Below are positions 9,425 through 17,188 of a stretch of 64,000 nucleotides of DNA, one piece after another (the stretch's first letter is position 1; every line of letters starts with the position of its first letter). The stretch spans positions 124,001 to 188,000 of the forward strand of contig NZ_JARGNU010000001.1 of assembly GCF_029212375.1 (NCBI RefSeq), read 5' to 3'. Position numbers and translations under genes: made by a program. The notes under the pieces are model-generated. The model was not told the DNA's origin, searched no databases, and saw only the letters and a list, made by a program, of their open reading frames with translations. The DNA is from Zhongshania sp. (GTDB taxonomy: Bacteria > Pseudomonadota > Gammaproteobacteria > Pseudomonadales > Spongiibacteraceae).

Positions 9425-10215
9425 TTTTAGAGAGCGAACCCAAGGGGCAGAGTGTGAATAGTAAAGATCAAGAAGGCCTCATCTTGGACCATCGTCCCGA
9501 GAGCATTCGTAAACGTTTAGCCCTAGCTCCCAAACGGCAAAATATTTCTGATGCGGTATTGGGTGGAATTGACGGCTGTATAACGACCTTTGCGGTGGTT
9601 TCTGGCTCTGTTGGTGCAGGCTTTCCTTCTTCGGTGGCGATAATCCTCGGCTTTGCAAATTTGTTTGCTGATGGTTTTAGCATGGCGGTGAGTAATTACG
9701 AGTCAAGCAAGGCTGAACAAGAATTTATTGAGAGTGTAAGGAAGTCGGAAGCGCGGCATATTGAGCAAATTCCCGAGGGTGAACGCGAGGAAATACGGCA
9801 GATATTTAAAGCCAAAGGCTTCGACGGCGACTTGCTTGAACGCATTGTAAACACCATAACCGCCGACAAAAAAGTATGGCTCGACGTTATGCTAATGGAA
9901 GAACACGGGCTTAGTAAAACCACATCAAATCCACTGATGTCTGCTGGGGTAACCTTTGCCGCGTTTATTTCTGTGGGTGTTATTCCTTTGATGCCTTATT
10001 TGGTATCTACCTTGAATATGAATCAACAATTTACGGTGAGTGCTGTTCTTGCCGGAATAATGTTCTTTGTAATAGGTATGCTAAAAAGCCTTGCGGTAGC
10101 TAAGCCCTTAATTACCTCAGGATTGCGTACGCTCTTTACTGGTGGCGCGGCTGCGGCCGTCGCCTATTTTACCGCGCATTTTATGCGAGAAATTTTTAAT
10201 ATCTCTACTGGGTAA
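9406..10215 (+). CDS. VIT1/CCC1-family membrane transporter
   Basis: Up to 269 residues. VIT/CCC1 proteins move iron or manganese across membranes. The family signature [19 protein letters not shown] forms the first helix, followed by [20 protein letters not shown] soluble helical metal-binding segment rich in Glu follows (about residues 100-165), then three C-terminal membrane helices. The ATG at 9406 lies inside the preceding gene; a GTG at 9454 preceded by AAGGGGC is an equally good start and would give 253 residues. It ends just before the bidirectional hairpin at 10280-10307. The metal is not identifiable from sequence. Confidence 0.8.
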   Translation: MPSTNVVLESEPKGQSVNSKDQEGLILDHRPESIRKRLALAPKRQNISDAVLGGIDGCITTFAVVSGSVGAGFPSSVAIILGFANLFADGFSMAVSNYESSKAEQEFIESVRKSEARHIEQIPEGEREEIRQIFKAKGFDGDLLERIVNTITADKKVWLDVMLMEEHGLSKTTSNPLMSAGVTFAAFISVGVIPLMPYLVSTLNMNQQFTVSAVLAGIMFFVIGMLKSLAVAKPLITSGLRTLFTGGAAAAVAYFTAHFMREIFNISTG

Positions 10216-10279
10216 GCGTTTTACCGCTTGGGGGTGAGCAGAAGGTGTTACGCCGCGCTTGAATTACCTCATTAAAGGC

Positions 10280-10307
10280 AAAAAAAAGCCTGCCCCAAGG
10301 GGCAGGC
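10280..10307 (-). terminator. Rho-independent terminator
   Basis: A perfect 9-bp GC-rich stem (10288-10296 with 10299-10307, two-base loop) is followed on the minus strand by a run of eight T residues. It lies just downstream of the split TonB receptor gene. In the plus direction it may also stop readthrough from the VIT gene. Confidence 0.85.
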
Positions 10308-10326
10308 AAAGTCACTTGGGTGATTT

Positions 10327-12677
10327 CTACATAAAGTTGTAAGCGAAGCTAATGCCGTAGGTAACAGGTTTGGCGGCATATCTAACTAGCACGTCTTGGG
10401 TTACAAACTGGTTGCTCCAGTAGTACTCGTCGGTTACGTTGCGGCCCCACACGGTGGCAGTCCAAGTACCGTCTAAGGCCTCGACACCAGCGCGAAGATC
10501 TAAGGTGGTGAACGAGTCAATACGGGTCTTGTCTGGATCGCCGAAGGTAGAGTTGGCTTCACTGTTATAAAGCAGATTCGCGCCAACAAAGCCGCCTAGG
10601 TTTTCATTGATTGGGCGCCGGTAATCAACATCGGCAACAAAGTGCATTTCGGGTGTGAAGGGCAAGTCTGAACCGCTGAAATCGCCTTGCTCGCGCACAC
10701 CATTCAGGCCGTCTTCGTCTTGTCCGGTTGTTGGGTTAACAAAGGTGTACCACTCTTTAACCTCGGTATTAACGTAGGTGCCAGAGCCGCGCAGCAATAG
10801 GCCGTCAATTGGGCTGTAAGTTAATTCTATCTCAGCGCCCTGAATGGTGGACTCTGGGATGTTAACCAAGCGGTCTAGCTGGTTGTATACAGGATCTTTA
10901 ACACTGCCGCGCACTTGCTTGTCGTCGTACTGGTAGTAAAAGATAGCTGAGTTCAATTGCGCTTTGCCTTCTGCAAAGCTCCACTTTAAACCGCCTTCTA
11001 ATGCTTGCACAGATTCCTGAGTTACCGGTTCAAACTGCGACGTGGTTGAGGCGGGCAGAATAGGGTAACTACCGGTTTTGTAGCCCTTAGAGGCTAAGGT
11101 GTATAACAGTAGGTCTTCATTAGCGCGGTAGTTTAAACCTAGGCGCCAAGACACATTGTCTTCTTCCAAAGAGTCGGTGTAGGGCGTGCGGCTAACTTCG
11201 GCGGTTGCTGCGTCAAGGCTAACGCACTGGTTAGGTAATATAACGGTAGTGCCTGGTGCTTGACCGCGCAGCGCATCCGAAAAGAAGCCAAAAGTGGCAT
11301 TTAGGCCAGGGTCATCGCTGTGGCTACAGGAAGTGAAGTCGTTGCTGCTTTCGGTATAACGCGCACCGGCAAGTACCGTGAACTTCTCGCCAAGGTCGTA
11401 TTCCATGTTAGCGAATATGCCAATGTCTTTAATGTCTTGGGTAATACTGGTGGTTGAGTTGTCAATGAAGGGGCCGCCTGGCATTAAGGCAGCGTTGGTT
11501 GAGTCGAATATCAATACCGTTTCGTCACTTTTTACGTCGTTGGTGGCGTAGTTAACACCTACTAGCCATTGGCTAAGGTCGGTGTTGCCCGAAAGGCGCA
11601 ATTCTTGGGTGAAACTGTCAACACTGCCCACCGAGTCAATACCCATATTGGTTAGGGTGGTGCCGTCGCGGTCCATTGAGTAATCTTCTTCATACTCGCC
11701 AATGGCCGTGATCGAAGTAAAGCGCAGCGAATCGTTAATCTCGTGATCTACCCGTAAAGTGAATTGTGAAAACTGTCGTCGCGAGACAGGTCGCGGTCTT
11801 CATCCCACTCGGCGCTGCGGGCATTGTTTTTGGCATTGGGTTGAACGAAGAAGGCGTCGATTCGGTTTTGGGTTTCTACGGTATCAGAAACAAGTGGCTC
11901 AGACGGTGAGGAATACTGCAGTTGCAGGCCTTGCAGCTGCGCGGCTTGAGTGTCGGACTTGTCGTTCCAGCCATTGACGCCGGCTAAAATTGTGGTGCGC
12001 TCGCTCACGTCAAATTGCAATTGGGCGCGGCCCTTAAACAAGTCTTCTTTGCCCAGCTCGCGATTAGAGCCAACGCTTTCTTGCCATTCATCGGCTTGGG
12101 TAGTGGCAAACGCTACTCGGCCGGCCACATTTTCACTTAAAGGGCCGCTAACATGCGCTTCGGTGTCGATGCGATTAAAGCTGCCATAGCTCAGTTTGGC
12201 GCCCGCTTCTAGCTCTTGAGTAGGCTTGGCTGCAATGTAGTTAATTGCGCCGCCGGTAGAGTTTTGGCCAAACAACAGGCCCTGAGGGCCTTTCAGTACC
12301 TCAACCCGCTCTAAGTCTAAAGTTGCGCCCTTGGTGAAGGCGCCGTAAGCGAGCGGTACTTCGTCTACATAAACACTCACCGCAGGGCTCGCGCCAAGGG
12401 TGTAGTCATTAAAACCAACGCCTCGCAGCGAAAATAGCGGCGTGCCATTCTGGCTGGCGGTAAATACTAAACCAGGGGAAACCTTGATGAGGTCGCCGGT
12501 GTCGGTAATACCTGCGTCACTTATCTGGTCGCCGGTCGCTGCTGACACAGACAAGCCCACATCATTAATAGACTGCGAGCGCTTTTGAGCGGTCACAATC
12601 ACTTCCTCTAAGGCACCGGCGCCCGCTATTGACGGAGCTAATGCGATGGCTATGCCGATGCTAATGAGTTTTTTCAT
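10327..12677 (-). pseudogene. TonB-dependent receptor split by a one-base frameshift
   Basis: Two adjacent frames together encode a full TonB-dependent receptor. The first (12677-11748) has a signal peptide (MKKLISIGIAIALAPSIAGA), the EEVIVTAQKR start of the plug and the plug motifs VEVLKGPQGLLFGQNSTGG. It then ends at a stop soon after DLSRDDSF. In the other frame the missing link reads FTLRVDHEINDSLRFTSITA and continues into the barrel, ending YGISFAYNFM. The break lies at a run of four A on the plus strand (11769-11772); one more base there would restore the frame. The intact paralogue at 34490-36922 shows the expected continuous layout. This may be a real pseudogene, a phase-variable tract or a sequencing error. 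Cargo is unknown. Confidence 0.85.
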
Positions 12678-13208
12678 AACGTTACCTCTATTACTTTTAT
12701 TGGGATCTTGGGTTGTTGCTGACTTATTCGTATTAATAACAGCGTAGCTGCGTTTTTTAACTTTGCCGCCAATTTGGCTTCTATGTGTCTTAATATTGAC
12801 CTTTTGTTCAATAACTTTGTTGGAGACGATTCTGAACTGATATAGTTTGCATGGGTATAAGTACTATCCGCTATCTCTGTTGAGGCTTAGCTCGTTAGCG
12901 GGTTCTTTACTATTAGCAAGCGTGCATTAAATAGGTCGGTGCAAGGCCTGATTTTCTGGTGACACCGCTGCACTGCTAGCTAAGATATTGATCTTCCATT
13001 GAAAATAAACTTCTTGGGCTTGTACGTAAAATCTTGGTTATTTGTTACTAAGCGTAATGCTTGGTGTGAAAACGTGTCAATTTGTCCCTTTGCTAGCCTC
13101 GGTAAAGGGGGGGATTTAAGGCTCTGTAGCACGCTAATGCATTAAATGTTTAATTGGTGACATTGATCGTTTGGCGTAAGATGTTGTTCTTTACTAAAAG
13201 GTTTAAAA
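12678..13208. other. Divergent intergenic region upstream of the split TonB receptor
   Basis: This 531-bp gap has no credible gene. It holds the promoter of the minus-strand receptor and of the plus-strand membrane protein. The sequence GGTATAAGTACTATCC near 12854-12869 resembles an element upstream of the paralogous receptor (about 37185-37260). Confidence 0.4.
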
Positions 13209-13913
13209 ATGAATACGAATGCTTTTGCGCAGCGATTTTGCGCCGTGGGTGGTTTGATTTTTTTTGGAATACTGGCCGTAGGCTGGATATTTATTGCGCA
13301 GTTTTTCCCGCCTCACTCGCCAACGGCCGGTGCAGAGGAGATTGCTGGAATATTTAGTGAAAATAGCCTAATGATTCGCGTCGGCTTTGCGCTTGCACTG
13401 TTGTCGCTGCCTTTTTATGTGCTTTTTGGCGCGGCTATTGCGGCGCAACTGCGACGTATTGAAGGGCCGAATGAAGTGCTGGCCCAGTCGCAAGCGGCTT
13501 GTGCTGCCATTGTCGCCGCGCTGTTCATGATTGCGTTCTTTATATGGATTGGGCTTGCTTATAGACCTGATCGGCCAGCGGAATTAGTCCTTGCCTTGAG
13601 TGATATTGCGTGGCTAATTTTATTAATGACCACCTCGCCCTTTATTGTGCAGAACATTACCGTGGGTATCGCCGTACTTACGGATAAAAGCGCAGATCCG
13701 GTTTTTCCGCGTTGGTTTGGCTTTTACAATTTTTGGGTGGCGGTCCTCTTACTGCCCGCTGGGGTGATCTGTCTGTTTAAAACAGGCCCTTTTGCATGGG
13801 ACGGTATACTCGGCTTTTGGCTGCCGCTGATCGACTTTAGTGTGTGGGTGGTCATCATGACCGTGCTGCTGTTTAAGGCAATTAAGAAGCAAGAGCGCGC
13901 CGTTGGGGTTTAG
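13209..13913 (+). CDS. Hypothetical inner-membrane protein, about six helices
   Basis: 234 residues with about six hydrophobic segments (roughly residues 12-33, 57-78, 93-115, 128-150, 171-192, 203-222). I do not recognise the family. There are no catalytic-looking motifs and no cysteine clusters. It may be a small channel or a membrane accessory protein, but there is no evidence for either. The gene lies between the split TonB receptor and the formate dehydrogenase regulator, and its stop is 22 bases from the convergent regulator stop. The start ATG is preceded by AAAAGG. Confidence 0.6.
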   Translation: MNTNAFAQRFCAVGGLIFFGILAVGWIFIAQFFPPHSPTAGAEEIAGIFSENSLMIRVGFALALLSLPFYVLFGAAIAAQLRRIEGPNEVLAQSQAACAAIVAALFMIAFFIWIGLAYRPDRPAELVLALSDIAWLILLMTTSPFIVQNITVGIAVLTDKSADPVFPRWFGFYNFWVAVLLLPAGVICLFKTGPFAWDGILGFWLPLIDFSVWVVIMTVLLFKAIKKQERAVGV

Positions 13914-13935
13914 CGCTGATCTGCTATTTAAAAAA

Positions 13936-14997
13936 TCAGGCGTTATTGAAAATATCTTCAACACTAGCGACTAGACCGCAGTCGTCGCTGCTGTAGCCGG
14001 GCAGCTGCGCGACGGCGGCGTGAAATTCTTCGCCGCGAATGATGTTTAAAAATTCCTGAAACTTAGGGTCGTTGAGTGCCTGCTTATGGCAGGCCATTAC
14101 ATAGCGCTCTTGGGCGAGGGGAATAAAGTCGAGGCCGAACTGTCTGGCCGCGGCTTCTACGCCAAAGCCGGCGTCGGCCATGTTTGCGGCTATATAAGCG
14201 GCAACGGCAGAGTGGGTAAATTCCTCTTGTTCAAAGCCCTTTATATTCGCACTTGGAATAGCTTGTTCTTTCAATAGCGCGTCCAGCAGTGATCGCGTTC
14301 CCGAGATCGCTTGGCGGTTGATAAAGCGCAGGTCAATTTCGGCTAGGTCGGCAAGCCCTGTTACACCCAGTGGATTGCCGGCTTGCAACATTAACCCTTG
14401 GCGCCGAGTAATAAATTGAATAATCCGGTGGCTGCGAGGTTTAAGGCGTTTTCGGTAGTCGCGGTAAAGTGCTGGCGCAGTGCCTATGGGCAGGTGGAAG
14501 CCGGCAATATCGCAGGCGTTACGGGCTAGGGCAGAGAGGGCATCGGCGGGGCTGCAATACTGTAAATCCAGCGGTAGCTCGCCAATGTATTTTGGTAGCA
14601 AGGCAACCGCATAACCGTGGCTGGCATGTAGGCGAAGTACCGGCTTATTGCCTTCGAGCAAATGCGCAATTTCTAAGTTTATCTCTGAGCTAAGGCTTTC
14701 TAGCTGCGGTTCTAAACGCGCCGCAACCCGTTGTTCTGCCCAAAGCAGTTTCTCGCCCAGGGGCGACAGGCGTGAACCGCGCCCCCGTTGTTTTTCGATT
14801 AGCGGCGTGCCAAAAAACTCCTCCCAGTGTTGCAGCATATTCCAAGCATGACGATAGGAAAAACCACAGGCTTCGGCAGCTTGGGTTAATTTGTTTTGCT
14901 TGTGAATGGCCCTAAGCAGGGCGAAGAGTCGTGGGTCGAGCTGCTCGCCTTGGCCATCGGTAAAAAACCACGCGGGAGAGATCTGTAAATGTTTCAT
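13936..14997 (-). CDS. ModE-like regulator with periplasmic-binding-protein-like sensor domain
   Basis: About 353 residues. Residues 1-100 form a ModE/LysR-type winged helix (NKLTQAAEACGFSYRHAWNMLQHWEEFFG, here shown only in part by KLTQAAEACGFSYRHAWNM). The rest is a PBP-like ligand-binding domain of the kind linked to ModE helix-turn-helix proteins, which commonly respond to molybdate or tungstate. It is divergent from the molybdenum-dependent formate dehydrogenase operon, so it probably regulates it. Inverted repeats at 15012-15026 and 15074-15097 are candidate operators. The frame can start at a TTG (15003), but the ATG two codons later at 14997 is preferred. Confidence 0.75.
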   Translation of the reverse strand: MKHLQISPAWFFTDGQGEQLDPRLFALLRAIHKQNKLTQAAEACGFSYRHAWNMLQHWEEFFGTPLIEKQRGRGSRLSPLGEKLLWAEQRVAARLEPQLESLSSEINLEIAHLLEGNKPVLRLHASHGYAVALLPKYIGELPLDLQYCSPADALSALARNACDIAGFHLPIGTAPALYRDYRKRLKPRSHRIIQFITRRQGLMLQAGNPLGVTGLADLAEIDLRFINRQAISGTRSLLDALLKEQAIPSANIKGFEQEEFTHSAVAAYIAANMADAGFGVEAAARQFGLDFIPLAQERYVMACHKQALNDPKFQEFLNIIRGEEFHAAVAQLPGYSSDDCGLVASVEDIFNNA

Positions 14998-15011
14998 AGG
15001 CAAAGTTGTGC

Positions 15012-15026
15012 ATATTTAGTAAATAT
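15012..15026. promoter_or_regulatory. AT-rich inverted repeat, candidate operator near the regulator start
   Basis: Seven-base perfect arms (ATATTTA and TAAATAT) with one central base lie 15 bases upstream of the regulator ATG. The site is well placed for autoregulation. It shares AT-rich character, but not exact sequence, with the larger palindrome at 15074. Confidence 0.45.
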
Positions 15027-15073
15027 AGGCTAGCTGCTAAGCTGAACCCCAATAATAGCGTTGTAAACACAAA

Positions 15074-15097
15074 ATATATGCAAAAAATTGCATATAT
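15074..15097. promoter_or_regulatory. Perfect 10-bp inverted repeat, candidate operator of the fds operon
   Basis: ATATATGCAA and TTGCATATAT are separated by four A residues, 45 bases upstream of fdsG. The TATAT-rich dyad resembles the general form of ModE binding sites, and the divergent gene encodes a ModE-like protein, so this is its likely target. Confidence 0.6.
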
Positions 15098-15142
15098 GGG
15101 GTCTCGTGAAGAGGCTTATGTCGAGTAAAGCGAGAGAATAAT

Positions 15143-15634
15143 ATGAAGTCTGCTCCCCCTAGCATAGCGGCAGTTGTCGAGGGCCTTGTTGCGTCCCTAA
15201 AACATCAGCCTGGCGCCTTGCTGCCTATTCTGCATGCGGTGCAAGATGAACTCACTTATGTGCCGGACGAGGTGATTGCCATCATCGCGGATGGGCTAAA
15301 TCAGACCCGCGCCGAAATCTCTGGTGTCATTAGCTTTTACCACCATTTTCGGCGCACACCACCGGGTGATCATGTACTGCAAATTTGTCGCGCAGAGGCT
15401 TGCCAGGCGCGGGGCGCAAAGCAGTTGGAGTCGCACATTAAGCAGCGCTTAAATATTGACTACCACCAAACCTCAGCAGATGGTCGCGTGAGCTTAGAGC
15501 CGGTGTACTGCTTGGGTAATTGCAGTTGCGGGCCGTCTATTCGTATTGGCGACGCTATATATGGCCGAGTGTCGCCAGCGCGCTTTGAGCAGCTGCTCGA
15601 TGATATGACGACCCAAGTTGTGGAGCTGGTGTAA
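15143..15634 (+). CDS. fdsG: NAD-dependent formate dehydrogenase gamma subunit
   Basis: 163 residues, homologous to NuoE. It carries a thioredoxin-like [2Fe-2S] domain with ligands Cys82, Cys87, Cys123 and Cys127 (CRAEAC and CLGNC). With FdsB it forms the NADH-producing module of the soluble molybdenum formate dehydrogenase (formate + NAD+ to CO2 + NADH). The N-terminal four-helix part is present. The stop TAA overlaps the fdsB ATG by one base, a sign of translational coupling. It is first in the operon, downstream of the palindromic site at 15074. Confidence 0.92.
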   Translation: MKSAPPSIAAVVEGLVASLKHQPGALLPILHAVQDELTYVPDEVIAIIADGLNQTRAEISGVISFYHHFRRTPPGDHVLQICRAEACQARGAKQLESHIKQRLNIDYHQTSADGRVSLEPVYCLGNCSCGPSIRIGDAIYGRVSPARFEQLLDDMTTQVVELV

Positions 15635-17187
15635 TGACATTGCAAATTTTTGTGCCCAGCGATACTACCGCTTGCTCACTTGGTGCCGATACCATCGCCG
15701 CAGCGATTGAACTTGCTGCCGTGCAGAGTGGTGCCGATATTGAACTGATCCGCAATGGCAGTCGCGGTCTGTTTTGGCTAGAGCCAATGGTCGAGGTAGA
15801 AACCCCTGCGGGGCGAGTTGCCTACGGGCCGGTAGAGATAAGCGACGTTGATGGCTTGCTTAAGAGCGGCCTGCTCGACGGTAATTTAGACCACCCCTTA
15901 TGCCAGGGTCTTACTGAAGAAATTCCCTTCTTAAAAAACCAGCAGCGACTGACGTTTGCGCGACTGGGATTGGGTGATCCATTATCAATAGAGCACTATC
16001 TTGCTCATGCCGGCTTTCGCGGTTTGCAGCACGCGCTGAGTTTAAGTCCGGCAGATAGGGTGCAGCAGGTAACGGATTCTGGTTTGCGGGGGCGGGGCGG
16101 CGCGGCGTTTCCCACCGGCATTAAATGGAAGACGGTGCTGGATGCCGAGGACGATCAAAAATACATTGTTTGCAATGCCGACGAAGGCGATTCCGGCACC
16201 TTTGCAGACCGCTTAGTGATGGAATGCGATCCCTATATACTGATTGAAGGCATGGTCATTGCGGGTTTGGCGGTGGGTGCTAATCAGGGTTATATCTATT
16301 TGCGCTCGGAGTATCCGCTGGCTCAGCGCATTATGAATGAAGCCATTGCGCGGGCCAGGGCGGCGGGTTATTTGGGTGGGAATATTTGCGGCAGTGGTCG
16401 CCAGTTTGAATTGGAAGTTCGTCTCGGTGCGGGTGCCTATATTTGTGGCGAAGAAACCGCCTTGCTCGAAAGCCTAGAGGGCAAGCGCGGCATGGTGCGC
16501 GCCAAGCCGCCACTCCCCGCCCTAAAAGGTTTGTTTGCCAAACCGACGGTGGTCAATAACGTATTGTCGCTGGCGGCGCTGCCCTTTATTTTTGATCAAG
16601 GCGCGCAGGCCTATGCGGATGTCGGCATGGGCCGCTCGCGGGGAACCTTGCCATTTCAGCTGGCGGGTAATGTGCGGCAGGGCGGTTTGGTCGAGTTAGC
16701 CTTTGGCGTGAGTCTGCGAGAATTAATGGACGATTTCGGCGGCGGTACTTTTACTGGCCGCCCGCTAAAGGCAGTGCAGGTCGGCGGGCCGCTGGGGGCT
16801 TATTTACCGGAGTCCCAATGGGACACGCCGCTGGACTACGAGGCCTTCGCTGCAATCGGCGCGGTGCTTGGTCACGGCGGCGTGGTGATGTTCGACGACA
16901 CCGTGGATATGGGCGAGCAGGCCCGCTTCTCTATGGAGTTTTGTGTGGTGGAGTCCTGCGGTAAATGCACGCCCTGTCGTATTGGTTCAACACGCGGAGT
17001 TGAGGTTATCGACAAAATTCGCAGCGGTCAGCAGCCCGAGGCGAATCTCGCGCTACTCGACGAATTATGTACCACAATGATAGACGGCTCGCTCTGCGCC
17101 ATGGGCGGCATGACGCCCTTCCCAGTGCAAAGCGTCATGAAATATTTTGCCGACGATCTGCGGCCACTAGCCGACAGGGAGCGCTAA
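15634..17187 (+). CDS. fdsB: NAD-dependent formate dehydrogenase beta subunit (FMN/NAD-binding)
   Basis: 517 residues, homologous to NuoF with an extra N-terminal thioredoxin-like part (about residues 1-110). The FMN and NAD binding motifs GRGGAAFPTGIKW (about 154) and CNADEGDSGTFADR are visible. The [4Fe-4S] site ESCGKCTPC lies at about 440-448, with the fourth cysteine near residue 488. It receives electrons from FdsA and reduces NAD+ in the cytoplasm. It overlaps fdsG by one base, and fdsA starts two bases after its stop region. All expected cofactor residues are present, so it looks functional. Confidence 0.93.
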   Translation: MTLQIFVPSDTTACSLGADTIAAAIELAAVQSGADIELIRNGSRGLFWLEPMVEVETPAGRVAYGPVEISDVDGLLKSGLLDGNLDHPLCQGLTEEIPFLKNQQRLTFARLGLGDPLSIEHYLAHAGFRGLQHALSLSPADRVQQVTDSGLRGRGGAAFPTGIKWKTVLDAEDDQKYIVCNADEGDSGTFADRLVMECDPYILIEGMVIAGLAVGANQGYIYLRSEYPLAQRIMNEAIARARAAGYLGGNICGSGRQFELEVRLGAGAYICGEETALLESLEGKRGMVRAKPPLPALKGLFAKPTVVNNVLSLAALPFIFDQGAQAYADVGMGRSRGTLPFQLAGNVRQGGLVELAFGVSLRELMDDFGGGTFTGRPLKAVQVGGPLGAYLPESQWDTPLDYEAFAAIGAVLGHGGVVMFDDTVDMGEQARFSMEFCVVESCGKCTPCRIGSTRGVEVIDKIRSGQQPEANLALLDELCTTMIDGSLCAMGGMTPFPVQSVMKYFADDLRPLADRER

Positions 17188-17188
17188 G

